From: Pseudomonas farsensis
GTDB taxonomy: Bacteria > Pseudomonadota > Gammaproteobacteria > Pseudomonadales > Pseudomonadaceae
DNA length: 64,000 bases
Reading direction: 5' to 3'
NCBI RefSeq assembly: GCF_014268805.2
Contig: NZ_JABWRF020000002.1
Coordinates: forward strand, 372,001-436,000
Below the pieces are notes generated by a model. That model was not told the origin of the DNA, searched no databases, and worked only from the letters and a program-made list of their open reading frames with translations. Shown piece after piece: positions 47,262 to 56,028 of the stretch. Each line of letters starts with the position of its first letter. Position 1 is the stretch's first letter. A program made the translations under genes and the position numbers.

Positions 47262-47588
47262 ATGAACGCACTCGAACGCCCCCTCGCCTCACCCCGCCTT
47301 GACGCCTGGGCTGCCAGCACCGCGCACAGCACCGTGCAGTACCGCCTGCGGGCAGAGGCCGAACCGGACACCCTGTGCCGCGTGCTGAACCTGTTCGCAT
47401 TGCAGTTTCTGACCCCGCATAGCGTTCAGGTCAGCCAGCACGAAGACATGCTCGACATGCACATCGGCATTGGCGGACTGAGCTGGCACCGCGCCGAAGT
47501 CATTGCACAAAAATTGCGCAATCTGGTCTGCGTCGCAGAGGTCAGCCTGGAGAACACGCCCTGCCTCGCCGAAGTGGCGGCAGGCTGA
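47262..47588 (+). CDS. Small ACT-like protein (possible)
   Basis: A 108-residue protein without a clear named family. The pattern VQYRLRAEAEPDTLCRVLNLFALQFLTPHSVQVSQHEDMLDMHIGI followed by a helix and a final strand fits a beta-alpha-beta-beta-alpha-beta ACT fold, as in the small subunit of acetolactate synthase. It faces the Lrp gene, so regulation by amino acids is a reasonable guess. No signal peptide or membrane segment. Confidence 0.6.
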   Translation: MNALERPLASPRLDAWAASTAHSTVQYRLRAEAEPDTLCRVLNLFALQFLTPHSVQVSQHEDMLDMHIGIGGLSWHRAEVIAQKLRNLVCVAEVSLENTPCLAEVAAG

Positions 47589-47678
47589 ACCCGGCAAGAT
47601 TCCGAAACCCTTTGCCCGCTCGCAGGTGCACAGCTGCGGCTAGCCTTGCAGGTCTTCCCTCCTGGCAAGGATGCCGCC

Positions 47679-49361
47679 ATGTTCGCCAACGACACCCTCG
47701 ACCTCGACCTGCGCCGCCTGCTTGATGTGCTACTGGCCGAGCAACGAATCACCACCAACGCAGTCCTCGAGGCCCTCGCACAGGCCAAGCTGCACCCTGC
47801 CCAGCACCCGCTGGAGCTGATTGCCGCGTTGGCCCTGCCTGACCTGCAAAACCCCGGTCAGGCCCTGGGCCTGGATACCCTGTGCCAGTGGCTGGCCGCG
47901 CAGGTTGGCCAACCGTTTCGCCACATCGACCCGCTACAGGTTGACCTGCCCAAGGTCAGCACGGTGATGTCAGCAGCCTTCGCCCGCCGCCACGGCATCC
48001 TGGCGCTGGCGGTGGATGCCAACAGCGTCACCGTGGCCAGCGCCCAGCCCTACCAGCGTGAATGGGAGGCAGACCTTGCCGGCAGCCTGGGCAAGCGCGT
48101 GCAGCGGGTGCTGGCCAGCCCGTTGCAGATACGCCAGCTGGCATCCACGTTCTTCGGCCTGGCGCAATCAGTGAGTGGCGCCGACCAGCAGCAGCCCAAC
48201 CGCCTTGGCGAACTGGAGCAACTGCTTGAGCTGGATACCGGCCAGGCCCAGTCCTGCGCGGACGACGCGCACATCGTGCATGTGGTCGACTGGATGCTGC
48301 AGTACGCCATCGAGCAGCGCGCCAGCGATATTCACCTGGAGCCGCGCCGGGAGCAGGGTCATCTGCGCTTGCGCATCGATGGCCTGCTGCACTCGGTCTA
48401 CGCGTTCCCGGCGGGCGTCACGCTGGCCATGGTCAGCCGCTTGAAGCACCTCGGCCGAATGAACGTGGCCGAAAAACGCAGGCCCCAGGATGGCCGCCTG
48501 AAAAGCCGTCTTGCAGGCGGCGCCGAAATCGAGCTGCGCCTTTCAACCCTGCCCACGCCCTTTGGCGAGAAGCTCGTGCTGCGCCTGTTCGACCCTCAGC
48601 AGCAGCACGAAACCCTGCCCTGCCTCGGCCTGCAAGGCACGCTGCTGGAGCGCTGGAAAACCCTGCTGCAACAGCGCCAGGGCATCCTGCTGGTGACCGG
48701 GCCGACCGGCTCAGGTAAAACCAGCACGCTATATGCCAGCCTGCGCCTGCTGGCCACGCCCCAAGTCAACCTGTGCAGCATCGAAGATCCTATCGAGCGG
48801 CTGGAACCTGCAATCAACCAACTGCAAGTGCAACCTGCTCTGGACCTGACCTTTGCCGATGGCGTGCGGGCGCTGCTGCGCCAGGACCCGGACATCATCA
48901 TGATTGGCGAAATCCGCGACCAAGAGACTGCCCAGGTAGCCGTGCAAGCGGCGCTCACCGGGCACCTGGTGCTGTCGACGCTGCACACCAACGACGCCTG
49001 TAGCGCCGTCACCCGCCTGCTGGAGCTGGGCGTGGCCAGTTATCTGGTCAAGGCGACCTTGATCGGCGTCATGGCCCAGCGCCTGATCCGTACCTTGTGC
49101 AGCGCATGCCGGGGCACAGCGCAGCACGGGGATGGCGCATGCAGCTTATGCCGGGGCACCGGGTTTCACGGGCGCACCGGGCTTTTCGAACTGCTCAAGG
49201 TCAGCAATGGCCTGCGCGAACGGATCAACCCCGGCGCCGACCTTGCGGCGTTGCGCCAGCAAGCTTTGGCAGAGGGCATGCGCGACTTGCGAGGTTGCGG
49301 GCAGGATCGGATCGGCCAGGGCCTGACAAGCCTGGAAGAGGTGCTGAGGGTCTGTGGATAA
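47679..49361 (+). CDS. Orphan GspE/PilB-type secretion ATPase
   Basis: A 560-residue type II secretion / type IV pilus assembly ATPase. An N-terminal domain (about 1-160) precedes the core: HLEPR (219-223), Walker A GPTGSGKT (341-348), Walker B DIIMIGEIRD (405-413), the STLHTND box (433-439) and a four-cysteine zinc site (C474, C477, C488, C491). All are intact, so it should be active. No other secretion or pilus genes lie nearby. A homologous lone ATPase at the same place is known to me from P. aeruginosa. The start at 47679 has AAGG upstream; an earlier ATG at 47646 is possible. Confidence 0.88.
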   Translation: MFANDTLDLDLRRLLDVLLAEQRITTNAVLEALAQAKLHPAQHPLELIAALALPDLQNPGQALGLDTLCQWLAAQVGQPFRHIDPLQVDLPKVSTVMSAAFARRHGILALAVDANSVTVASAQPYQREWEADLAGSLGKRVQRVLASPLQIRQLASTFFGLAQSVSGADQQQPNRLGELEQLLELDTGQAQSCADDAHIVHVVDWMLQYAIEQRASDIHLEPRREQGHLRLRIDGLLHSVYAFPAGVTLAMVSRLKHLGRMNVAEKRRPQDGRLKSRLAGGAEIELRLSTLPTPFGEKLVLRLFDPQQQHETLPCLGLQGTLLERWKTLLQQRQGILLVTGPTGSGKTSTLYASLRLLATPQVNLCSIEDPIERLEPAINQLQVQPALDLTFADGVRALLRQDPDIIMIGEIRDQETAQVAVQAALTGHLVLSTLHTNDACSAVTRLLELGVASYLVKATLIGVMAQRLIRTLCSACRGTAQHGDGACSLCRGTGFHGRTGLFELLKVSNGLRERINPGADLAALRQQALAEGMRDLRGCGQDRIGQGLTSLEEVLRVCG

Positions 49362-49453
49362 GTGACATGAGCCCCGTGTGTGCGGGAACTTGGTGGGTGG
49401 TTTATAGCTCCAAGGAGCATCTCAACCGCCCTCATCAATCGAGGTGAATCATC

Positions 49454-49768
49454 ATGCGTTTCAAAGCAGCCATTGCCGCTACCCTTGTGTTGTCGCTCCC
49501 CGTCGGTTCGGCCATGGCCGACTCGTTCTGGCGCAACGTCATCTCGTCGGGCGCAACCACCGGCTCGACCTACCTGACCTTCAAGGACCACAAGCTGATC
49601 GCCGCCGCCCAGGATGACGCCGGCAGCTTCGTCGCCAGCGAAGGCGCGATTCGTGGCCCCTACCTGGAAGCCGCCATGCGCCAGGTGCGCGCCGACAACC
49701 CAGGTGCGCAGGCTAGCGACATGGAACTGGCCAATGCCATTCTGGCGAAGAACGCCGTAGCGCAGTGA
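49454..49768 (+). CDS. DUF2388 periplasmic protein
   Basis: A 104-residue secreted protein. The Sec signal (MRFKAAIAATLVLSLPVGSA, cut near AMA-DSFW) is followed by an ~80-residue domain matching the DUF2388 family common in Pseudomonas, with SFWRNVISSGATTGSTYLTF and LIAAAQDDAGSFVASEGAIRG. Function unknown. A GAGG ribosome site precedes the ATG. Confidence 0.85.
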   Translation: MRFKAAIAATLVLSLPVGSAMADSFWRNVISSGATTGSTYLTFKDHKLIAAAQDDAGSFVASEGAIRGPYLEAAMRQVRADNPGAQASDMELANAILAKNAVAQ

Positions 49769-49872
49769 GCCAAAACGGCACGCCCAGATAAAATCGCTGG
49801 GCAGGGTGGTAACGGGCTTGCCCGGGGATATCGCGGAGGCAAGCCCGCGTCGGTCATGTGCAACGCGCCACG

Positions 49873-50207
49873 GGCCTCATCGCAGGCTAGCTCCAGCTCC
49901 CACAGCAATCCAGGCCCGGGCTCAATATTGCGACCGGGCTCGGTCCTTGTGGGAGATTCTATGGTTTTGTACAAGCCTGTTCCCACTAGACATATCTCCT
50001 TGTGGCGAGCTCCCTTGTGGCGAGCGGGCTTGTCCCGCGTTGGGCTGCGCAGCAGCCCCTTGGGTTTTCAGGGCTGCTGCGCAGCCCAACGCGGGACAAG
50101 CCCGCTCGCCACGACTCTCTATCATTTCCCACAGGATTGGGTCCCACCAGCAATGTTGCGATTGAGCACGGCCTGCGTGGGAGCCGGCGACAGCCTGCGA
50201 TGAGGCC
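49873..50207. repeat. Composite palindromic repeat, copy 2 (335 bp)
   Basis: Ends GGCCTCATCGCAGGCTAGCT and CGACAGCCTGCGATGAGGCC form terminal inverted repeats. In the middle lies a 96-nt hairpin (50017-50112) with perfect 42-bp arms (GTGGCGAGCGGGCTTGTCCC start) and a 12-nt loop. Copy 3 at 56961-57277 is the same structure in reverse orientation, matching along its length including the loop. No gene is supported in it. It precedes the oprD-like gene. Confidence 0.75.
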
Positions 50208-50289
50208 CTGACAGGCTGGCCCAGCACACCCATACAAGACCCTTCCTGCGCGATCGCCCACAGTCCCGGCTCATATCCCCGGAGCCACC

Positions 50290-51543
50290 ATGCCTCTCTC
50301 CCCTCGCGCTCTGCTGGCCACACTGTGCGCGCTCGGCCCAACGCTTGCGCTGGCCGACGACGCAGGTTGGTCCCTGCTCAGCCGCAACTACTTCCTGCAC
50401 AACGACTACCGCACGCCGTCCGGCAATGGCCAAAGCTACCGCCAGGAATGGGCGCAGGGCTTCATCGGCGAACTGCGCTCGGGCTTTACCGACGGCATGC
50501 TGGGGGTTGGCGTAGATGCCCATGGTTTCGTCGGCCTGAAACTCGACGGCGGCCGGGGCCATGCCGGGACCGGGCTGCTGCCACGCAACAGCAATGGCCG
50601 GGCCGAACCCAGTTACTCAAGCGCGGGCGCAGCACTGAAACTGCGCCTGGGCAACACACGCCTGCACTACGGCGAAATGATGGTAGACACACCGGTCTTC
50701 GACACCGGCGACAAACGCCTGCACCCCGAATACGCCACCGGCTGGCTGCTGGAAAATACCGACCTGCCGGGCTGGCACTTGCAGGCCGGGCGTTTTACCG
50801 CGTTCAGCAACCAGGACAGTAGCGCCAGCCATGACGACTTCGCAGGCTACGGCGCCAGCACCGGTGGCCGTGCCATAAGCCTTGCCGGCGCAACCTTCGC
50901 CCCAGCGGGGCCGGTGGGCGGTGCGCTGTTCGTTTCGCAGCTTGAAGACACCTGGCACCAGGGCTACCTGAACCTCAACCTCGCCCAGGGCAACTGGCGC
51001 CTGGACGCCAACCTCTATCGCACCGTTGACAGCGGCAAAGCCCGCGCAGGCGACATCGACACCCTCGCCTACAGCCTGGCCGGCAAATACCGGCTTGGCG
51101 CGCAGGCGTTGACCTTGGCCTATCAGAAGGTGCGCGGCGACACACCATTCGACTTCGTCGGGGGTGACTCCATCTACCTGGCCAACTCGATCAAGTACGC
51201 CGACTTCAACGGCCCCGGCGAGCGCTCGTGGCAACTGCGCTACGACCTTGATTTCGCAACCTTCGGGGTGCCCGGCCTGAGCCTGATGGGCCGCTATGTC
51301 AGCGGACGCGGCATCGACGGCAGCCACGCCCCAAGCAGCGGTGCTTACGCTGGCCAGTACGGCGAAGGCGGCGAGCACTGGGAGCGTGACATCGACCTCA
51401 AGTACGTGGTGCAGGCCGGCAGCGCCAAAGGCTTGGGCCTGTCGCTGTCGCACGTCAGCCACCGCGCCAACGACGCGCAGGCGGGCGACGATATCGACCG
51501 TTTGTACGTGATCATCGAATACCCACTCAAAGGCGTGTTCTAA
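50290..51543 (+). CDS. OprD-family outer-membrane porin
   Basis: A 417-residue porin with a Sec signal (MPLSPRALLATLCALGPTLA) and the OprD-type start LLSRNYFLHNDYR and QEWAQGFIGELRSGFTDG. The terminal strand ends YPLKGVF. OprD-family channels import amino acids, dicarboxylates or aromatic acids; the substrate is unknown. It is the first gene of the accessory island and points toward the convergent amidohydrolase. Confidence 0.92.
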   Translation: MPLSPRALLATLCALGPTLALADDAGWSLLSRNYFLHNDYRTPSGNGQSYRQEWAQGFIGELRSGFTDGMLGVGVDAHGFVGLKLDGGRGHAGTGLLPRNSNGRAEPSYSSAGAALKLRLGNTRLHYGEMMVDTPVFDTGDKRLHPEYATGWLLENTDLPGWHLQAGRFTAFSNQDSSASHDDFAGYGASTGGRAISLAGATFAPAGPVGGALFVSQLEDTWHQGYLNLNLAQGNWRLDANLYRTVDSGKARAGDIDTLAYSLAGKYRLGAQALTLAYQKVRGDTPFDFVGGDSIYLANSIKYADFNGPGERSWQLRYDLDFATFGVPGLSLMGRYVSGRGIDGSHAPSSGAYAGQYGEGGEHWERDIDLKYVVQAGSAKGLGLSLSHVSHRANDAQAGDDIDRLYVIIEYPLKGVF

Positions 51544-51585
51544 GGCCTGGAAACAAATGGGGCCGCGATGCGGCCCCGGTTCATC

Positions 51586-53568
51586 TCAGAAGGCGAAACA
51601 CGAACAGCCCAACGCGCCCCAGAAGCCTTGGAAGTCATTCACCGGCACGCTCGAATGCCGCGCCTTTTCATGGCTGTGGGCATGCACCCCGCAAGGCCCC
51701 GAGCACTGGTGCACGGCAGCGGCCAGCGAAGGCGTGCCCACGCGCCAGTGCCCTGGCACCTTGGCCACCGGCGACCACTCCGGCAGCACCGGCACCTGCG
51801 GTGGGCCGAGCCGGTCGAACTCGCCCGCCGCGTACACCACTTTGCCGTCAACCACGGTCAATACCGACTCGATGCCCTTGATCGCCTCTTCTTCGACACT
51901 GAAAAAGTCCAGCGACAACGCCGCCAGGTCTGCCAGTTGGCCCACCTTGATCTGGCCCTTCTTGCCCTGCTCGCTGGAGAACCACGCGCTGCCTTGGGTG
52001 AACAGCTGCAGGGCGGTGTCGCGGCTCAGGCCTTCGGGGTACAGCTCCATGCCGCCGACGGTCTTGCCGCTGACCATCCAGTACAGCGAGGTCCACGGGT
52101 TGTAGCTCGAGACGCGGGTCGCGTCGGTGCCGGCGCCGACCGGCACGCCCATTTCCAGCATACGCTTGATCGGCGGGGTGCTCTCGGCGGCCTTGGCGCC
52201 GTAACGGTCGACGAAATACTCACCCTGGAAGGCCATGCGGTCCTGGATCGCGATACCGCCGCCCAGTGCCCGCACCCGCTCGATGTTCTGCGGGGTGATG
52301 GTTTCGGCGTGGTCGAAGAACCACGGCAGGCCATTGAACGGGATGTCGCGGTTGACCTTCTCGAATACATCCAGCATGCGCGTGATCGATTCGTTGTAGG
52401 TGGCATGCAGGCGGAACGGCCAGCGCTGCTCGACCAGGTGACGCACCACCGGCTCCAGCTCTTCTTCCATGGTTTGCGGCAGGTCCGGGCGCGGCTCGAG
52501 GAAGTCCTCGAAGTCAGCCGCAGAGAACACCAGCATTTCGCCAGCGCCGTTATGGCGCAGGAAGTCAGTGCCGCTGTGCAGCTTGACGCTGGAGGTCCAC
52601 TTGCGGAAGTCGTCCAGCTCTTCCTTGGGCTTTTGGGTAAACAGGTTGTAGGCAATGCGCACGGTCAGTTGGTTGTTGTCCGCCAGCTCCTGGATCACCG
52701 AATAGTCGTCGGGGAAGTTCTGGTAGCCGCCACCGGCGTCGATGGCGCTGGTCAGGCCCAGGCGGTTGAGTTCACGCATGAACTGGCGGGTCGAGTTGAC
52801 CTGGTATTCAAGCGGCAACTTCGGCCCTTTGGCCAAGGTTGCGTAGAGGATCATCGCGTTGGGGCGGGCGATCAGCATGCCGGTGGGGTTGCCGAACTTG
52901 TCGCGCTGGATCTCGCCGCCGGCCGGGTTCGGCGTGTCCTTGGTGTAGCCAACTGCCTTGAGCGCGGCGCGGTTGAGCAGTGCGCGGTCATACAGGTGCA
53001 GCAGGAACACCGGGGTGTCCGGGGCGGCCTGGTTGATTTCTTCAAGCGTCGGCATGCGTTTTTCGGCGAACTGGAATTCGTTCCAGCCACCGACCACGCG
53101 CACCCACTGCGGGGTTGGCGTGCGAGCGGCCTGGTCCTTGAGCATGCGCAGGGCATCGGCTACCGAAGGGACGCCCTCCCAACGCAGTTCCAAGTTGTAG
53201 TTCAGCCCGCCACGGATCAGGTGCAGGTGCGAGTCGTTAAGGCCCGGGATCACCGTGCGCTGCTTGAGGTCAATGATCTGCGTAGCGGCACCCTTGTGGG
53301 CCATGGCTTCGCCATCGCTGCCCACGGCGATGAAACGTCCATCCTTGATGGCCACGGCAGTGGCGGTGGGCTTTTCACGGTCAACGGTATGCAGTTTGCC
53401 GTTGAACAGAATGAGATCGGCGGTCATGGCGCCTCCTTGGGTGGATGCATGGGCGGAACCGGCGGCGCCGGTGAAAGGCAATGCCGACCACAGCGCCCCG
53501 GCGGCGCCGAGTACGGTGCTGGTAGCGAGGAACTGGCGGCGGCTCTTGTCGTTCGGGTCCTGGGACAT
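51586..53568 (-). CDS. Tat-exported amidohydrolase family 3 protein (YtcJ-like)
   Basis: A 660-residue protein. The N-terminus carries a twin-arginine signal (SRRQFLATSTVLGAAGALW), so it is probably folded before export to the periplasm. The body is an amidohydrolase_3 domain with the metal motif NDSHLHLI and AFQGEYFVDRYG. I start at 53568 because the Tat motif directly follows; the open extension upstream is rejected. Substrate unknown; it may act on amide or formamide compounds taken up with the neighbouring porin. Confidence 0.88.
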   Translation of the reverse strand: MSQDPNDKSRRQFLATSTVLGAAGALWSALPFTGAAGSAHASTQGGAMTADLILFNGKLHTVDREKPTATAVAIKDGRFIAVGSDGEAMAHKGAATQIIDLKQRTVIPGLNDSHLHLIRGGLNYNLELRWEGVPSVADALRMLKDQAARTPTPQWVRVVGGWNEFQFAEKRMPTLEEINQAAPDTPVFLLHLYDRALLNRAALKAVGYTKDTPNPAGGEIQRDKFGNPTGMLIARPNAMILYATLAKGPKLPLEYQVNSTRQFMRELNRLGLTSAIDAGGGYQNFPDDYSVIQELADNNQLTVRIAYNLFTQKPKEELDDFRKWTSSVKLHSGTDFLRHNGAGEMLVFSAADFEDFLEPRPDLPQTMEEELEPVVRHLVEQRWPFRLHATYNESITRMLDVFEKVNRDIPFNGLPWFFDHAETITPQNIERVRALGGGIAIQDRMAFQGEYFVDRYGAKAAESTPPIKRMLEMGVPVGAGTDATRVSSYNPWTSLYWMVSGKTVGGMELYPEGLSRDTALQLFTQGSAWFSSEQGKKGQIKVGQLADLAALSLDFFSVEEEAIKGIESVLTVVDGKVVYAAGEFDRLGPPQVPVLPEWSPVAKVPGHWRVGTPSLAAAVHQCSGPCGVHAHSHEKARHSSVPVNDFQGFWGALGCSCFAF

Positions 53569-53704
53569 GGTGTTCTCCAACGGGATGCGGCAGGCGCAAC
53601 AGCGGAGCATGCCGGTTGGCGCCGGGTGCAGGATTGGATGGATGTGCGGTGCGGGCTGTGGCCGCATCGCGGTGGCTCGGCATTGCGAACCACCGCGAGG
53701 GATG

Positions 53705-54523
53705 TCAGCCCTTCAGGAACGCCAGCAGGTCCTCGTTCAACTGCTGCGCATGGGTCACGGCAAAGCCGTGCGGTGCGCCTTTGTAGACCTTGAGCTCTGC
53801 CCCCGAGATCATCTGCGCCGCCACTTTGCCGGTCGTCTCGAACGGCACGATCTGGTCGGCATCGCCGTGGATAACCAAAGTCGGCACGTCGATTTTGGCC
53901 ATGTCCGGGCGGAAGTCGGTTTCACTGAACGCGCTTACGCAGTCAAGGGTGGCCTTGATCGACGCCAGCAGCGCGATGTTCAACGTCTGGGTCTGCGTGC
54001 CTTGCGATACCGCCTGGCCTTGGTTCAGGCCATAGAACGGGGTGGCAAAGTCGGCGATGAACTGCGCACGGTCGGCGCGCAAGCCAGCCTTGATACCGTC
54101 GAACACCGCCGTATCGACACCCTCGGGGTTGTCTGCACGCTTGCCGAACACCGGGGTAACTGCGCCCAGCAGCACCAGCTTGGCCACCCGTTCCGTGCCG
54201 TGCTTGCCGATATAGCGGCTGACGTCGCCACCGCCCATCGAGAAGCCCACCAGGGTGACGTCGCGCAGGTCGAGGTGCTCGATCAACTGGGCGATGTCGT
54301 CGGCGAAGGTGTCGTAGTCGTAGCCGGTCCACGGCTGGCTCGAGCGGCCGAAACCACGGCGGTCGAAGGCAATGGTGCGGTAGCCGCGGCTGGCCAGGTA
54401 CTCCATCTGCGAATCCCACATGTCGGCATCCAGCGGCCAGCCGTGGCTGAACAGTACCGGCTTGCCGGTGCCCCAGTCCTTGTAATAGATCGAGGTGCCA
54501 TCGCGGGTAACGAGCGTGCTCAT
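53705..54523 (-). CDS. Alpha/beta hydrolase (non-heme chloroperoxidase type)
   Basis: A 272-residue hydrolase of the cofactor-free haloperoxidase/esterase group. The triad is visible: nucleophile S95 in GFSMGG, an acid in VIHGDADQIVP and histidine in APHGFAVTH. HGWPLDADMWDSQ forms the oxyanion part. No signal peptide. Peroxidase activity in this group is usually a side activity of an esterase. It lies in one direction with the flanking island genes. Confidence 0.88.
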   Translation of the reverse strand: MSTLVTRDGTSIYYKDWGTGKPVLFSHGWPLDADMWDSQMEYLASRGYRTIAFDRRGFGRSSQPWTGYDYDTFADDIAQLIEHLDLRDVTLVGFSMGGGDVSRYIGKHGTERVAKLVLLGAVTPVFGKRADNPEGVDTAVFDGIKAGLRADRAQFIADFATPFYGLNQGQAVSQGTQTQTLNIALLASIKATLDCVSAFSETDFRPDMAKIDVPTLVIHGDADQIVPFETTGKVAAQMISGAELKVYKGAPHGFAVTHAQQLNEDLLAFLKG

Positions 54524-54567
54524 AGTGGTATCTCCTGAAAAGTGGTCGGTGAGTTACGAAGGAGCGT

Positions 54568-55134
54568 TCAACCGCGCAGCCAGTTGGCGCAGCGGCGGGT
54601 TACCCACGGCATGATGTAGAACACCACGGGCAGGATGACGAACAGGTTGGCGATCAGGTTGCCGGTAATCGGGCCGCCCAGCTGAGGGTAGCGCATGAAA
54701 AACGGTGCCAGCAGTTGCGGTATGACCATGGTCATCGGGCAGATCACCAGGTAGGTCAGCAGCGCCTGCTTCCAGCGTGGCGGCTGCGCAGCGGTGGTGC
54801 TCGGTGGGGTGAACCAGAACTCCGGGTCGTCGTGTACCTGGGTGTGGTCACCGTCTTCGAGCAGCGGCAGCACTTCATTGACCAGCGCCTGGCGCTCGGC
54901 GGAATTGACCCAAGCCTGCAACTGCGCGGCATCGGCAAAGCGCACCACCGTGGTGAAGTGACGGCCACCGTCGTCGGGGCGGATCACGTTCACATCCAGA
55001 TGGCCGGGCTGATGGCGCGCGGCGCTGACGGTGCGCTTGAGCCAGGCCTCGTAATGGGCCAGGCCCTGGGCGCGCACCTTGTGCTGGATCACCAGCGTCA
55101 CGACGTTGCGATTGGCTTGGGTTGCGGTGTTCAT
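54568..55134 (-). CDS. ABM-domain protein with C-terminal membrane hairpin
   Basis: A 188-residue protein. Residues 8-100 form an antibiotic-biosynthesis-monooxygenase (ABM) ferredoxin-like fold (VIQHKVRAQGLAHYEAWLKR, HFTTVVRFADAAQLQAW). Two hydrophobic helices follow (about 120-145 and 155-180), so the ABM domain is tied to the inner membrane. ABM enzymes oxidise quinones and aromatic compounds without cofactor, but many have other roles. Start at 55134 is preferred to the longer frame. Confidence 0.82.
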   Translation of the reverse strand: MNTATQANRNVVTLVIQHKVRAQGLAHYEAWLKRTVSAARHQPGHLDVNVIRPDDGGRHFTTVVRFADAAQLQAWVNSAERQALVNEVLPLLEDGDHTQVHDDPEFWFTPPSTTAAQPPRWKQALLTYLVICPMTMVIPQLLAPFFMRYPQLGGPITGNLIANLFVILPVVFYIMPWVTRRCANWLRG

Positions 55135-55234
55135 CGGCGTTCCTTGGGATGAGCTTGCCCGCATCCACTGTGCAACGGCGCACGGGCTGAAGATTGAACA
55201 GGTGTGCTGCGCTGGCTGCGGTGCCCGGCGCGGG

Positions 55235-55864
55235 TTATTTACCAGCAGTCAGCGCGTTGTAGCTGGTCATCAGGTTGCGGTAATCCGGGATGTGGTTGGA
55301 GCACAGCGCCGCCAGGCCTTCGACATCGTTGCGCCAGTCGCGGTGCAGCTCACACGCCACGCCGAACCAGGTCATCAGCTGCGCACCGGCGCGGCTCATG
55401 CGGTCGTGGGCGGCGTCGCGGGTCATCTCGTTGAAGGTGCCGGAGGCGTCGGTGACCACGAACACTTCAAATTCTTCTTCCAGCGCGGCCAGCGCCGGGA
55501 AGGCTACGCAGACCTCGGTTACAACGCCTGCGATGATCAGTTGCTTCTTGCCGGTGGCTTTCACTGCCTTGACGAAATCTTCGTTGTCCCAGGCGTTGAT
55601 CTGGCCTGGGCGGGCGATGTACGGGGCGTCCGGGAACAGCGCCTTGAGCTCCGGCACCAGCGGGCCGTTGGGGCCTTGTTCGAAGCTGGTGGTGAGGATG
55701 GTTGGCAGGTTGAAGAACTTGGCCAGGTCCGCAAGCGCCAGTACGTTGTTCTTGAAGCGGTCCGGTTCGATATCACGCACCAGCGACAGCAGGCCAGCCT
55801 GGTGATCAACCAGCAGTACGGCGGCGTCGTCTTTGTTCAGGCGGTTGTATTTGAAGGGGGTCAT
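55235..55864 (-). CDS. YcaC-type isochorismatase-family hydrolase
   Basis: A 209-residue cysteine hydrolase. The isochorismatase-like triad is visible: D20 in VLLVDHQAG, a lysine in the middle region, and C119 in AGVVTEVCV. The fold and length match YcaC of E. coli, which is of unknown substrate. The start at 55864 gives MTPFKYNRL, as in YcaC proteins. It is the promoter-proximal gene of the minus-strand island block and faces the LysR gene. Confidence 0.88.
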   Translation of the reverse strand: MTPFKYNRLNKDDAAVLLVDHQAGLLSLVRDIEPDRFKNNVLALADLAKFFNLPTILTTSFEQGPNGPLVPELKALFPDAPYIARPGQINAWDNEDFVKAVKATGKKQLIIAGVVTEVCVAFPALAALEEEFEVFVVTDASGTFNEMTRDAAHDRMSRAGAQLMTWFGVACELHRDWRNDVEGLAALCSNHIPDYRNLMTSYNALTAGK

Positions 55865-55970
55865 GGTCGTTGCTCCTAAAGGGTTTTGAGAGTGGTCTGG
55901 GCGTTTCGCGTTGATGAGCAAAGATTAGATTCATCACCTTTTGAGCGGTAGACTGCGAAAATTGGCTTTA

Positions 55971-55991
55971 GCGTTCTGTTTTATGAACGCT
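55971..55991. promoter_or_regulatory. Palindrome AGCGTTC-N7-GAACGCT before the LysR gene
   Basis: A perfect 7-bp-arm dyad centred 48 bp upstream of the LysR start and about 117 bp from the YcaC-type start. LysR regulators typically bind such interrupted dyads in shared divergent promoters. Binding is inferred. Confidence 0.5.
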
Positions 55992-56028
55992 GAGCAGGCA
56001 CCACCCCAGGCACTTGGAGAATTACCCT

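Noticed and set aside
51568..53793. Plus-strand open frame of 741 codons over the amidohydrolase
   Set aside because: Antisense shadow of a gene with a clear Tat signal and amidohydrolase motifs.
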